Source of the DNA: an uncultured Pseudomonadota bacterium
GTDB lineage: Bacteria; Pseudomonadota; Gammaproteobacteria; Methylococcales; Methylomonadaceae
Reading direction: 5' to 3'
Assembly: GCA_903918375.1 (NCBI GenBank)
Contig: CAIXED010000001.1
Span: 62,001 to 126,000, forward strand
Length of the DNA: 64,000 nucleotides
The translations under genes were made by a program, and so were the position numbers. The notes below the pieces were generated by a model. The model was not told the origin of the DNA. It saw only the letters and a program-made list of their open reading frames with translations, and did not search any database. This document shows, one piece after another, positions 48,155-59,072 of this stretch (position 1 is the first letter of the stretch; every line of letters begins with the position of its first letter).

Positions 48155-49114
48155 ATGAATACGGTATCAAATCCCCCCTCTCCCCAAGTAAAACACATCG
48201 AAATCTGCGAAGCCAATGCTGAACAACGCTTGGATAATTTCCTGATTAGTTTTCTAAAAGGCGTACCTAAAACCCGCATTTACCGAATTGTTCGCAAAGG
48301 CGAAGTTAGGGTCAATAAAGGTCGTGTAGAAGTTAGTTATAAGCTAAAAATCGGTGACATTGTTAGAGTGCCACCAGTACGGGTTGCCGAAAAAAAAGAT
48401 GAAATCATCATCCAACCCGCTTTACGATTTAATCTTGAAAATCAGATTATTTATGAAGATGAAGGCTTTATTGTTTTGAACAAACCCTCAGGCTTCGCGG
48501 TACATGGCGGGAGCACGGTCGATTCAGGGATTATCGAAGCGATGCGTCAAATCAGGCCACAGCAAAAATTCCTGGAACTGGTGCATAGACTGGATAAAGA
48601 AACTTCAGGTTGCTTGTTAATTGCTAAAAAACGCGCGGTATTGAAGGTGTTACATGAATTTTTTCGTGGTGATGGGGTTAGAAAAACTTACATTGCCTTG
48701 CTTGCTGGTCAATATCAACGCAAGAAACAAGTCGTTGATGTGCCATTACTGAAAAATATCGGTTTATCCGGTGAACGCATGGTATCGGTGAATAAAGCCG
48801 GCAAATCAGCTGAAACCTTATTTACCCGTTTAAAACAATTTCAAGACGCCACCTTGGTTCATGCCGCACCTAAAACCGGTCGAACTCATCAGATTAGGGT
48901 GCATGCAGCTTGGTTGGGTCATCCAATCATTGGCGATGACCGTTACGGTGACGATGCAACTAATAAAAACTTTAAAAAACGCGGCTATAAACGCCTGTTT
49001 TTGCACGCCGAACAATTACGTTTTAACCATCCTGTCACAGGCGAGCCGCTTCACTTTACGGCACCGCTACCCGACGATTTACAAGATTTACTGAACCATG
49101 AAAAACCGCTTTGA
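48155..49114 (+). CDS. rluC: 23S rRNA pseudouridine synthase RluC
   Basis: S4 domain, HRLDKETSGCLLIAK, KTGRTHQIRVHAAWLGHPIIGDDRYG. Confidence 0.94.
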   Translation: MNTVSNPPSPQVKHIEICEANAEQRLDNFLISFLKGVPKTRIYRIVRKGEVRVNKGRVEVSYKLKIGDIVRVPPVRVAEKKDEIIIQPALRFNLENQIIYEDEGFIVLNKPSGFAVHGGSTVDSGIIEAMRQIRPQQKFLELVHRLDKETSGCLLIAKKRAVLKVLHEFFRGDGVRKTYIALLAGQYQRKKQVVDVPLLKNIGLSGERMVSVNKAGKSAETLFTRLKQFQDATLVHAAPKTGRTHQIRVHAAWLGHPIIGDDRYGDDATNKNFKKRGYKRLFLHAEQLRFNHPVTGEPLHFTAPLPDDLQDLLNHEKPL

Positions 49115-49745
49115 TTTAATTATTTTTGACTGGGACGGCACATTGGTCGACTCGATCGACTGGATTGTGCATTGCATTCAAAACGCTGCTGTCAACCACA
49201 ACTGCCCGATTCCCCCCGCACAAGCGGCTAAAGATATTATTGGTTTGAGTATCGAAAACGCGATTAACACTTTGTTTCCCAACATTGATAGTGAAATCCA
49301 ACAAAAACTGGTTAACGATTACAGCCAAAGCTTTTTTTCTAAAAAAATCAGCCCCGATGATTTATTTCCCGGTGTTTATGAAATGTTGCAGCGCTTTAAA
49401 CAAGACGGCTATCGATTAGCGGTCGCCACCGGTAAAAAATCCAGTGGACTAGCACAAGCGATTGAAGGCACTGGGGTTGCCGATTTGTTTTGCACTACCC
49501 GCTGTTCAGATCAAACCGCCTCAAAACCTAATCCGCTAATGATTGATGAAATTGTTGCCGAATTAGGGGTTAGCAAACAACGCACATTGATGGTCGGCGA
49601 TTCGATTCATGATTTGCAAATGGCGCTAAACGCGCAAGTTCCATCAATCGGGGTAAGCTGTGGAGCACATTCTGAATCGGTATTACAGCAATATCAGCCA
49701 TTGGTTTGCTTGTCATACCCAACTGACTTAATGGACATTCTTTAG
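49098..49745 (+). CDS. HAD-IA family hydrolase (phosphoglycolate phosphatase-like)
   Basis: IIFDWDGTLVDSIDW, VATGKKSSGL, MVGDSIHDLQMA; overlaps rluC by 17 nt. Confidence 0.9.
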   Translation: MKNRFDLIIFDWDGTLVDSIDWIVHCIQNAAVNHNCPIPPAQAAKDIIGLSIENAINTLFPNIDSEIQQKLVNDYSQSFFSKKISPDDLFPGVYEMLQRFKQDGYRLAVATGKKSSGLAQAIEGTGVADLFCTTRCSDQTASKPNPLMIDEIVAELGVSKQRTLMVGDSIHDLQMALNAQVPSIGVSCGAHSESVLQQYQPLVCLSYPTDLMDIL

Positions 49746-49755
49746 AGGTTTAAAC

Positions 49756-50730
49756 ATGGACAATCAACCAGACAATCTAACACCTGAACAAGCCAAACCC
49801 GACTGGGAAAAAAAGGTGCTTGAACAACTGGCTTTTGCCGCGCTGAATGAACAAAAAACCACTCGCCGCTGGGGAATCTTTTTTAAATTACTGACCTTCA
49901 GTTATTTTGTCGCGCTATTGTTAATCGTGGCCTATCCGAATTTTGAATCGGAGATGTCTACTAATAGCCAACATACCGCGGTGGTTGATGTTTTAGGGAT
50001 GATTGCCGAAGGCGAACCTGCCAATGCCCACAGCGTTATCACCGGTTTACGCGATGCGGCTAAAGATAAAAACACCAAAGGTATTATTCTTAATATCAAT
50101 TCTCCCGGTGGTAGCCCTGTGCAATCGGCTGATATTTACGATGAAATCAGACGCTTGAAGAAACTCCATCCTGATTTACCGATTTACTCAGTAGTCGGTG
50201 ATATTTGCGCTTCTGGTGGTTACTACATTGCCGCCGCCAGTGACAAAATTTTTGTCAATCAAGCCAGTCTTATCGGTTCAATTGGCGTAGTGATGAACGG
50301 GTTTGGTTTTACTCATGTGCTTGAAAAACTCGGCGTTGAGCGTCGATTACTGACTGCTGGCGAACATAAAGCCATGCTTGACCCATTTTCACCAGTCAAA
50401 AATCAAGAAACCAAACATATGCAATCCTTGCTGGATCAGGTGCATCAACAATTTATCAGTGCTGTGCGTGATGGCCGCGGTCAGCGTTTAAAAGAAACTG
50501 AAGCACCGGAGATGTTTTCTGGCTTGGTTTGGACAGGCTCAGAAGGCGTCAGACTGGGCTTGGCTGATGGTTTCGGCAGTGTTGACTCAGTTTCTCGTGA
50601 AATTTTGGGTGTAGAAGAACAAGTCAATTTCACCCCACAAGAACATTTAATGGATCGATTAGCGGGTAAATTGGGCACTGCATTTGGCCACTCTATTGCG
50701 ACTTTGTTGCCATCCGCCGAAGTGCGCTAA
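49756..50730 (+). CDS. sppA: S49 family signal peptide peptidase
   Basis: GIILNINSPGGSPVQSADIYDEI; GDICASGGYYIAAASDKI; SLIGSIGVVM. Confidence 0.92.
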   Translation: MDNQPDNLTPEQAKPDWEKKVLEQLAFAALNEQKTTRRWGIFFKLLTFSYFVALLLIVAYPNFESEMSTNSQHTAVVDVLGMIAEGEPANAHSVITGLRDAAKDKNTKGIILNINSPGGSPVQSADIYDEIRRLKKLHPDLPIYSVVGDICASGGYYIAAASDKIFVNQASLIGSIGVVMNGFGFTHVLEKLGVERRLLTAGEHKAMLDPFSPVKNQETKHMQSLLDQVHQQFISAVRDGRGQRLKETEAPEMFSGLVWTGSEGVRLGLADGFGSVDSVSREILGVEEQVNFTPQEHLMDRLAGKLGTAFGHSIATLLPSAEVR

Positions 50731-50823
50731 ATGTTTATTTAGTGGATTGTAGAGAATAGCGGTTGCTTAATTAGTCGAATTTAAGCATAATGCGCGTTCT
50801 TCAGCTTTCGGCTGATGTTTTAT

Positions 50824-50933
<110 letters not shown>

Positions 50934-50961
50934 GCCCAAAACTTCCCTTTCTGCGTTGCTA

Positions 50962-52545
50962 ATGGCTTATCAGGTTCTTGCCAGAAAATGGCGTCCCAGC
51001 AACTTTACCCAACTTGTCGGCCAAGAGCATGTTAGCCAATCGCTAATTCATGCCCTCCAAAACGACAGATTACATCACGCCTATCTGTTTACCGGTACCC
51101 GCGGTGTTGGCAAAACCACAGTTGCCCGAATCCTAGCCAAAGCGATTAATTGCGAAAACCTTAAAGACTTCAATCCTTGCGGTGAATGCGCGGTCTGTCG
51201 TGATTTCGAGCAAGGTCGGTTTATGGATTTGATCGAAGTCGATGCCGCCTCTCGCACCAAAGTCGAAGATACTCGCGACCTACTAGATAACGTCCAATAC
51301 GCGCCGAATCAAGGCCGCTATAAAATCTATCTGATTGACGAAGTTCACATGCTGTCTGGGCATAGCTTTAATGCTTTGTTAAAGACACTAGAAGAGCCAC
51401 CTGCCCATGTGAAATTCTTACTGGCAACCACAGACCCGCACAAAATTCCTGTGACAGTGTTATCGCGTTGCTTGCAATTTAATCTGAAACGCTTATTGCC
51501 TGAACAAATTAATCAGCAATTGCAATTTATTCTTGAGCAAGAAGCAATTAGCTTTGAAGCAACAGCTTTAAAAATGATTGCTCGCGCTGCCGACGGCAGT
51601 CTACGCGATGCATTGAGTTTACTTGATCAAGCCATTGTTTACGGTAGCGGACAGGTTAATACAGAAGCAGTAACCGGTATGCTCGGTAGCGTAGCCCAGC
51701 AACCAATTCATGAAGTGCTTGAAGCTTTAGCCACAGGCGACACGCAAACTCTACTCAACAAAATAGCTTCGTTAGCGGAATTAACACCTGACTACGCTGA
51801 TATTTTGCAGCAAGTTTTACAAGTCTTACATCGCGTCGCCATCAATCAACAGAGCGCTCAGTTTACTGACGCCGAATTTGATGCCGACCTGATTAGCTAT
51901 CTAGCAAAAAACATCAGTCCCGAAGATGTACAACTGTATTACCAAATTGGCCTAATCGGTTTACGCGATCTTGCTCTTGCTCCCGACCCACGTAGCGGCT
52001 TTGAAATGGTGATGCTGCGAATGCTGGTATTCCGCCCTCACCCTCAATCCAGCACACAAAGCAAACCACAATCAAAGTTGACACCGGTAAAAACTAACTC
52101 GGCTACGGTTATTAAACCTACTGCGCCTGCAATCGCTGCAGAGCAGCCACAAATTACTCATGCAACAGAATCAAATCAATGGCCTGCAATCATTAGCGCC
52201 ATTAATATCAGTGGTCGCACCAAAGAACTGGCTAATAACTGCGTGCTGGATAATATAGATGGCAATACTTGCCGCTTACTACTTGACCCAAAATTCCAAC
52301 AAGTCGGCACAAAAGCGGAAGAAAACCTAAAAGCAGCATTAGAAAAATATTACGGCAAATCCCTAAAATTAGTGATTAGCACCCAAGCAACACCACAAAT
52401 AACGCCTGCATTGGAAATTCAGCAAGCACGCGAAAACCAACAACAAAATGCGGTCGATGCTATAAATACCGACCCCAACATCAATAGTTTAAAAGAAAGT
52501 TTTGGCGCCAGAATTATGCCTGGCAGCATTGAGCCAATTAATTAA
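50962..52545 (+). CDS. dnaX: DNA polymerase III subunit gamma/tau
   Basis: [45 protein letters not shown] zinc site, LIDEVHMLS. Confidence 0.96.
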   Translation: MAYQVLARKWRPSNFTQLVGQEHVSQSLIHALQNDRLHHAYLFTGTRGVGKTTVARILAKAINCENLKDFNPCGECAVCRDFEQGRFMDLIEVDAASRTKVEDTRDLLDNVQYAPNQGRYKIYLIDEVHMLSGHSFNALLKTLEEPPAHVKFLLATTDPHKIPVTVLSRCLQFNLKRLLPEQINQQLQFILEQEAISFEATALKMIARAADGSLRDALSLLDQAIVYGSGQVNTEAVTGMLGSVAQQPIHEVLEALATGDTQTLLNKIASLAELTPDYADILQQVLQVLHRVAINQQSAQFTDAEFDADLISYLAKNISPEDVQLYYQIGLIGLRDLALAPDPRSGFEMVMLRMLVFRPHPQSSTQSKPQSKLTPVKTNSATVIKPTAPAIAAEQPQITHATESNQWPAIISAINISGRTKELANNCVLDNIDGNTCRLLLDPKFQQVGTKAEENLKAALEKYYGKSLKLVISTQATPQITPALEIQQARENQQQNAVDAINTDPNINSLKESFGARIMPGSIEPIN

Positions 52546-52559
52546 CGAACGGAGTAACC

Positions 52560-52883
52560 ATGAAAAACCCTCTCGCCAGCATTATGCAGCAAGCTCAAAA
52601 AATGCAAGATAACTTCAAACAAGCGCAAGAAGAATTAGCGGCTATTGAAGTTCAAGGCGAATCCGGTGGTGGTTTAGTGACTATCATCATGAACGGCAAA
52701 CGCGAAGCGCGTAAAGTCAGTATTGACCCGTCTTTAGTTGGTGATGATAAGGACATGCTAGAAGATATGGTGGCTGCGGCGATTAATGACGCAGTTCACA
52801 AAGTCAACAAAGTCAAAAAAGAAAAAATGTCAGAAATCACCGCTGGCATGCCTTTACCACCTGGCTTTCAAATGCCATTCTAA
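52560..52883 (+). CDS. ybaB: YbaB/EbfC family nucleoid-associated protein
   Basis: [32 protein letters not shown]. Confidence 0.94.
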   Translation: MKNPLASIMQQAQKMQDNFKQAQEELAAIEVQGESGGGLVTIIMNGKREARKVSIDPSLVGDDKDMLEDMVAAAINDAVHKVNKVKKEKMSEITAGMPLPPGFQMPF

Positions 52884-52885
52884 CG

Positions 52886-53482
52886 ATGCACAATCAAGGC
52901 TTAGTCAAAGAATTAATCCAAAGCCTGTGCTGCTTACCGGGCGTTGGCACCAAATCAGCCCAGCGTATGGCGTTTCATTTATTGCAGCGCAATCGAGACG
53001 GTGGGCAACAATTAAGCCAAATTCTTGGCCAAGCGATGCTTGAAGTGGGCTTTTGTCAGCAATGCAGAACCCTTACCGAACACAATCTTTGCGAAATTTG
53101 CAGTAATTCACTGCGAGATACAGACACACTCTGCATAGTGGAAAGCCCCGCAGATGTCTGGGTTATCGACCAAGCAACTAACTTCAAAGGCAAATACTTC
53201 GTGCTCCATGGCCGCTTATCGCCATTAGATGGGATTGGCCCAGATCAATTAGGCTTTGATCAATTAGAGCAGCGACTGCGTAATGGCGAGTTAAAAGAAA
53301 TTATTTTAGCCACTAACTCAACGGTGGAGGGTCAAGCCACCGCGCACTTTATTAGCGAAGTCGCAACAAAACATCAAATTCGCTGCACTCGAATTGCTCA
53401 CGGCATTCCCATGGGTGGCGAATTAGAATTTATTGATAGCAGCACCCTTTCACATGCCTTTAACGGCAGACGCGAGTTATAA
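52886..53482 (+). CDS. recR: Recombination mediator RecR
   Basis: LIQSLCCLPGVGTKSAQRMAFHLL; C4 zinc finger; Toprim VVESPADVW. Confidence 0.96.
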   Translation: MHNQGLVKELIQSLCCLPGVGTKSAQRMAFHLLQRNRDGGQQLSQILGQAMLEVGFCQQCRTLTEHNLCEICSNSLRDTDTLCIVESPADVWVIDQATNFKGKYFVLHGRLSPLDGIGPDQLGFDQLEQRLRNGELKEIILATNSTVEGQATAHFISEVATKHQIRCTRIAHGIPMGGELEFIDSSTLSHAFNGRREL

Positions 53483-53496
53483 GAGCTTTGTTTAGG

Positions 53497-53528
53497 CAAA
53501 AAAAAGCCGCCTTTCGGCGGCTTTTTAT
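53497..53528. terminator. Bidirectional terminator between recR and csp
   Basis: AAAAAAAAGCCGCCtttcGGCGGCTTTTTATTT. Confidence 0.88.
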
Positions 53529-53539
53529 TTAGCCAAAGC

Positions 53540-53749
53540 TTATAACGGAGTTACGTTTTCAGCTTGTGGGCCTTTTTGACCTGTAGTTACTTCCATAGTA
53601 ACGCGTTGACCTTCTTTCAAGGTTTTACGACCGTTGCCATTGATAGCGCTGAAATGTACGAATACATCTTTGCCGCCTTCTTGCTCGATGAAGCCGAAGC
53701 CTTTTTCATCGTTAAACCATTTTACTTTGCCTTCTACTTGTACTGACAT
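53540..53749 (-). CDS. Cold-shock domain protein (CspA family)
   Basis: [30 protein letters not shown]. Confidence 0.97.
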   Translation of the reverse strand: MSVQVEGKVKWFNDEKGFGFIEQEGGKDVFVHFSAINGNGRKTLKEGQRVTMEVTTGQKGPQAENVTPL

Positions 53750-54108
53750 AAATCTCTCTTACTTTTAAAATTGCCATTGCTGGCGTGTTACAGGGGTGGT
53801 GAATAAAGCGGGTAGTGGAAGACGTGTAAAGCGACAACGATTACCTTGCTAAATCGGTGCCATTATACATAGCTATTGCCTTTGTCAAAGCAAAAATCAA
53901 TTGAATTTAAGCTTTAAAATGACATTAATGGCTAATCATAAAAAAAATATAAATCAAAACCAACACAAGCCATTGATAAATATGAAAATTTCATCACCCA
54001 AAAAGCATTAAGACATACTCAATGAATGATGAAAAATATTCAAAAAACCTTGTTTTTAAGATTAAAAATATGTTGTTTTTAATTAACTAAAGCAGATTTC
54101 GATCAAAA

Positions 54109-56715
54109 TCAATCAGCATCCAACTCATCTGCTGACAATTTCTTGCCTGGCAAATAGTTAGGCGCAACACTAATTAAAATGGTTAATAAAGTTGCCAGAT
54201 AAGGCACTGCTTGCACAGCTAACACGGCTACCCATAAGCGACCACTCAAATTATCAAAATGCTCAACCGACCGCATCGCGACAATACCTGCGATTAACAA
54301 GGTCAGCAACAACAACTCTTGCCAAATAACCAATAAGCCAGCAATTAAAGGCCCTTGTTCTTCATACTTTGGCGTACGCATAAAAGGCTTACCTGAAGTA
54401 AACAAGCCTTGTAGAGTGCCTCTTGCCACTGTGTGAGTGAGCGACAAACCAGCTAAAGCAGCCCCCAACGCCTGAAACATTGAACAAGCCACACGCGCTT
54501 TGTATAACCACAAGCCACGCAACACTTTGAAGCCAAACAAACCTATCGTCGGTAACAAAAATGCGCCAACTGGCAACTCACTGTGCAATGGATCACTAAC
54601 AATCATCGCAGTAAGCACCAAACTGGTCATGGTAAACAATAATGCCAACGCATCAGAGAACCAAGGCAACCAACCTGCCACGAAGTAATAACGTTGAGCA
54701 GACGTTAACGATGATTTTTTATTCGGTAAGAAATGACGCCAGTGGCGCTTAATAATTTGCATAGCGCCATAAACCCAACGGAAACGTTGCGTCATATAAC
54801 CTGAGAAGGTATCCGGCATTAAGCCGCGACCGAATGATTCTTTGCAATAAACTGAATCATAGCCAGCCTCATATAAGCGCAAGCCCAACTCACTATCTTC
54901 ACAAATACACCATTCACCCCAAGCACCGACTTTCTCAAATGCCGACTTGCGAACCATGGTCATCGTGCCATGCTGAATAATGGCGTTGTATTCGTTACGT
55001 TGCACCATACCGATATTAAAGAAACCGGCATATTCCCAATAACAAATCTCTTTAAATGCCCCTTGATTCAAATCTCGATAATCTTGCGGTGACTGCACAA
55101 AACCGACATTTTCATTATCAAAATACGGCACCATCGACTTTAACCAGTCAGGCGACAAAATGTAGTCGCTATCGATAACCGCAATAATCTCAGCATCTTC
55201 CGCTGTATTGGTTAACGCATAGTTAATCGCACCCGCTTTATAGCCCGGCCAATTATCAAGATGGAAAAAGCGGAATTTAGCGCCTAACTCTTGGCAATAA
55301 GCCTGAACTGGCTGCCAAATATCAGGATCTTTAGTGTTGTTATCCATAATTAGCACTTCGAAATTAGGATAATCAACTTTAGCTAGCGCCGTTAAAGTTT
55401 TACGCACCATTTCTGGCGGCTCATTATGAATCGGCAAATGAATAGAAACTTTCGGATATTTAAAGCTAGCACTCGGTTGTAATGGTGTAAAGGTTCGACG
55501 ACCTTTTCTATGCCACAGTACCTCAGACAATTCCAAGCTTTCTGTTAACAACACCAAAATAGCCATTGCCTGCATCATCAATAAGATAGCCCAAAAAACC
55601 ACTGAGAACCCTGTCTGATATTGAGCTGCAGCAATTGATGCCGACCAAAATAAAACCGACGCAGCTAAATTAGCAATAATCCCGAAAAAGAATTTTCCTG
55701 CTAATTTCAAACTCTTGCGAGTAAATAAGAAAACAGCCATCAAGATGATACTGAACAAAGCAGCACCTGTAGCCCAATTCTGCCAACTAGGGTTAGCTAA
55801 TACATCGCCTTCCATTGGGAACTTAGGCTGTCTATCAACGTTAAACAAACCCCAATAAGCACCAGCACTACCTTCAATCTGAATTTTCCAAGGCTGATCA
55901 AAAGCCTCAACAACATAGTAAATAATGTTTTCTTCGGTCGCCCGATTTAAGAATTCACGTAAGAATTTAGCTTGATTACCTAAAGAGGCTGTCGAATGCT
56001 TGTATGGCTGACCATCTGACGGCCAACCCACCTCGGTTAAGACAATTTGCTTGCCAGGAAAGGTTTGCTGTAAATCGTGATAACGCTCAAATACATAATC
56101 AACAGCATTTTCAAGTGCAATACCCTCCCAATAAGGCAAGATATGTACCGCAATAAAATCAACTTCATCCGCTAACTCTGGATGCAACTTCCATTGATCC
56201 CAAGTTTCTGACGTACTAACAGGCTTCCATGTACGTTTTTTAACTTCACGGATATATTCAATCAATTGCGGAACTTCGACGTTCCCTCTCAACAAGCTTT
56301 CGTTACCAACGATGGTTCTAACGATTGCTTTGGGATATTGATTACTTAGGGAAATAAGACTTTCAATTTCGCGACGATTTTTTTCCAAATCATCGTCAAT
56401 CCAAGCCCCCATCGCCAAATGTTCACCGTATTTTGCGGCTAATTCTGGCACGACTTCCATACCTTCTAGCGATGTATAAGTTCTAATCGAATGCGCTTTA
56501 CCAACTAGTAACTCGACGTCTTCGGCAATCTGTTCCTTAGTGGGATAAATACCTTTTCTTGGATTGGAGTCGCGTCGCATAGGGCTAAAGGTTAAGCCCA
56601 TCATGGTTTTATTCCATGATGGCAGCTGCAAAGGATTATTTACATAAGACCAAATCCCTAGATTGACAGCAACCAGAAATACTAAAGTTATAAAAGTGGC
56701 TATTTTGGCTTTCAT
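54109..56715 (-). CDS. GH17-GT2 fusion, NdvB-like beta-glucan synthase
   Basis: N-terminal GH17-like (RTYTSLEG, TIVGNES, VLTEVGWPSDG), C-terminal GT2 (IHLPIHNEPPEMV, VIDSDYIL, QHGTMTMVRK, QRFRWVYGAMQ). Confidence 0.9.
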   Translation of the reverse strand: MKAKIATFITLVFLVAVNLGIWSYVNNPLQLPSWNKTMMGLTFSPMRRDSNPRKGIYPTKEQIAEDVELLVGKAHSIRTYTSLEGMEVVPELAAKYGEHLAMGAWIDDDLEKNRREIESLISLSNQYPKAIVRTIVGNESLLRGNVEVPQLIEYIREVKKRTWKPVSTSETWDQWKLHPELADEVDFIAVHILPYWEGIALENAVDYVFERYHDLQQTFPGKQIVLTEVGWPSDGQPYKHSTASLGNQAKFLREFLNRATEENIIYYVVEAFDQPWKIQIEGSAGAYWGLFNVDRQPKFPMEGDVLANPSWQNWATGAALFSIILMAVFLFTRKSLKLAGKFFFGIIANLAASVLFWSASIAAAQYQTGFSVVFWAILLMMQAMAILVLLTESLELSEVLWHRKGRRTFTPLQPSASFKYPKVSIHLPIHNEPPEMVRKTLTALAKVDYPNFEVLIMDNNTKDPDIWQPVQAYCQELGAKFRFFHLDNWPGYKAGAINYALTNTAEDAEIIAVIDSDYILSPDWLKSMVPYFDNENVGFVQSPQDYRDLNQGAFKEICYWEYAGFFNIGMVQRNEYNAIIQHGTMTMVRKSAFEKVGAWGEWCICEDSELGLRLYEAGYDSVYCKESFGRGLMPDTFSGYMTQRFRWVYGAMQIIKRHWRHFLPNKKSSLTSAQRYYFVAGWLPWFSDALALLFTMTSLVLTAMIVSDPLHSELPVGAFLLPTIGLFGFKVLRGLWLYKARVACSMFQALGAALAGLSLTHTVARGTLQGLFTSGKPFMRTPKYEEQGPLIAGLLVIWQELLLLTLLIAGIVAMRSVEHFDNLSGRLWVAVLAVQAVPYLATLLTILISVAPNYLPGKKLSADELDAD

Positions 56716-56916
56716 TTCGAAAAAACAACTCCGATGGTGGAATATAGATTTTTATTATTAGAATTTACACATCAACTTCCTCAGTCCAAGGCGAACTGAA
56801 GAAAATAATTTTTTAATAAAGCAAGAAAAAACCTCGCTAAAATTGGCAAACACAGCAAGTAATCATGCTACGTATTTTTAACTCACCAATCTTAAGCGAG
56901 GCTTTAGAGCACTGCT

Positions 56917-57129
56917 TTATACCAAAGACAACGTTTCCGTACGTCCTTTAGTCGCAATAGACAACTTCCCTTCCCTAGCTAACCAACCAATTGCACGTTG
57001 GATTTCATTTTTACCCAAACCAGTGTCAGTCATTACTTTATTGACACTAGACTCACCATTTTCATCCAAATATTGCCAAACTTGTCCCGCTAATTCACCG
57101 ATAACATCAGTCATATCCACCTCTCTCAT
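56917..57129 (-). CDS. Winged helix-turn-helix domain protein (DUF2582-like)
   Basis: IGELAGQVWQYLDENGESSVNKVMTDTGLGKNEIQRAIGWLAREGKL. Confidence 0.8.
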   Translation of the reverse strand: MREVDMTDVIGELAGQVWQYLDENGESSVNKVMTDTGLGKNEIQRAIGWLAREGKLSIATKGRTETLSLV

Positions 57130-57182
57130 TGGTTAGTAAATACTTTTTAGAACACTAGCAAATCCAGCAATTAAGATCGAAA

Positions 57183-57437
57183 TTAACGATCTTCGGGTAA
57201 AACAATATTTAATTCCAAGGTTTCTTGATTACCCTCTTGATCAAAATGCACTGTAATCGCATCTTGATCGACATTCACATATTTGCGAATTACTTCCATT
57301 ATCTCCCGCTGCAAGGCAGGTAAATAAGACGGTTGATTACGAGATGTTCTCTCATGTGCAACTAAAATCTGCAATCGCTCTTTAGCTAAAGAAGCAGAAT
57401 TAGGTTTTGACGATCGAAAATAATCCAAGAGACTCAT
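57183..57437 (-). CDS. minE: Cell division topological specificity factor MinE
   Basis: SLLDYFRSSKPNSASLAKERLQILVAHERT. Confidence 0.96.
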   Translation of the reverse strand: MSLLDYFRSSKPNSASLAKERLQILVAHERTSRNQPSYLPALQREIMEVIRKYVNVDQDAITVHFDQEGNQETLELNIVLPEDR

Positions 57438-58246
57438 TACTTACTCCCGAAAATTTTACTAAATATGCCCTTTTTCTCTTCAATAAAACGATGTGGCTTA
57501 TCTTCGCCTAAATAACGTGCAACGATGTCACTATAGGCTTGGCCTGCATCACTTTCTTCATCGAGAATAACAGGCGTCCCTGAGTTAGATGCATTCAAAA
57601 CCGCTTTTGATTCAGGAATCACACCTAATAATTTTAAAGATAAAATATCCTGAACATCATCAACACTCAACATCTCACCTAATCTAACCCGCTCTGGTGA
57701 ATAACGCGTCAATAACAAATATTCATTAATCGCTTCTTCGCCTTTTTCGGCGCGGCGTGATTTACTGGATAAAATCCCCAACATCCGATCAGAATCTCGC
57801 ACTGAAGAAACTTCAGGGTTAGTCACAACAAAAGCATCATCAGCAAAATACATGGCCATTGTCGCACCACGTTCAATACCAGCCGGTGAATCGCACACAA
57901 TATAGGCAAAGTCTTTGGACAACTCTTCCAATATTTTGCCAACACCTTCTGTAGTTAAGGCATCTTTATCGCGAGTTTGTGAAGCAGGCAAAATAAATAA
58001 TTGCTCACAACGCTTATCTTTGATTAAGGCTTGATTCAATGTGGCTTCATTGTTAATCACATTAACCAAATCATAAACAACACGACGCTCGCAGCCCATA
58101 ATCAAATCAAGATTACGCAAGCCCACATCAAAATCAATAACCGCCGTTTTATGTCCGCGCTTTGCCAATCCCATAGCAATCGCAGCACTGGTAGTGGTTT
58201 TACCAACACCACCTTTTCCTGATGTAACTACAATAATTCTGGCCAA
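57437..58246 (-). CDS. minD: Septum site-determining protein MinD
   Basis: MARIIVVTSGKGGVGKTTTSAAIAMGLA deviant Walker A; C-terminal amphipathic helix. Confidence 0.97.
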   Translation of the reverse strand: MARIIVVTSGKGGVGKTTTSAAIAMGLAKRGHKTAVIDFDVGLRNLDLIMGCERRVVYDLVNVINNEATLNQALIKDKRCEQLFILPASQTRDKDALTTEGVGKILEELSKDFAYIVCDSPAGIERGATMAMYFADDAFVVTNPEVSSVRDSDRMLGILSSKSRRAEKGEEAINEYLLLTRYSPERVRLGEMLSVDDVQDILSLKLLGVIPESKAVLNASNSGTPVILDEESDAGQAYSDIVARYLGEDKPHRFIEEKKGIFSKIFGSK

Positions 58247-58266
58247 TGTTTTTCTCCAAGAAAAGC

Positions 58267-59001
58267 TTAAATGTTTTTAATATCGAGAGTTTGATCTTTC
58301 AAACTAATATGAACGGGGATTTGCGGTGGGTATCCTGCTAAATCATCTTTTAACTTATAAATACCGGCAACTGATACCAGTTCCGCTTGCAAATCTGAAC
58401 AAAAAATCCGACTTTCAGGGTTACCCAGCACACCCGCTAAAGCACGACCACGCAAAGAACCATAGACATGAATATTGCCTTCAGCCATGATTTCAGCACC
58501 AGCACTGACAGTTGCGGTGACAATCAAATCACCTTTGGCATAGACACGTTGCCCTGAACGAATCGGTTGAGTAATTAATTTATTTTCGACAGACTGATTA
58601 GCCTCAACAACCGACTTATCGGCAACGACTGCTTTAGTCGCTGGCTTTTCAAGTAACGGCGCATTTTGACCATGTATTGAATGGACAGGTAAATTAATAG
58701 CTAAAGCTTGCTGATTTTGCTGTTCGTTACCACCCCGAATACCAATGGGCATAAAGCCATGTTGGCGCACTAAGGCAATAATTGCTTCCACTTGAATATT
58801 AATTTCTTTGGCATTCAGCTTTTGTAAATCGATCAACAAGGGTGAATTTTTAAAAAACTCCGGTGCTTGACCGACTTTTTCAGCTAATTGTTGATCGATA
58901 CTATCTAAATCTGGACTAAGCAACACCAATGCTGGGGTTGTAAGCGAGGTGCTTTTAAATTCTAAAGCCGTTTTTTTTGCTGAGGGCGATTCGATTGTCA
59001 T
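58267..59001 (-). CDS. minC: Septum site-determining protein MinC
   Basis: C-terminal VYAKGDLIVTATVSAGAEIMAEGNIHVYGSLRGRALAG. Confidence 0.95.
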   Translation of the reverse strand: MTIESPSAKKTALEFKSTSLTTPALVLLSPDLDSIDQQLAEKVGQAPEFFKNSPLLIDLQKLNAKEINIQVEAIIALVRQHGFMPIGIRGGNEQQNQQALAINLPVHSIHGQNAPLLEKPATKAVVADKSVVEANQSVENKLITQPIRSGQRVYAKGDLIVTATVSAGAEIMAEGNIHVYGSLRGRALAGVLGNPESRIFCSDLQAELVSVAGIYKLKDDLAGYPPQIPVHISLKDQTLDIKNI

Positions 59002-59072
59002 CAGATAAGGAGATATTCGGCAATTGAGTATGTTCAGATACTACCATTTTCAAACTAAAAAATCATGGCGGT

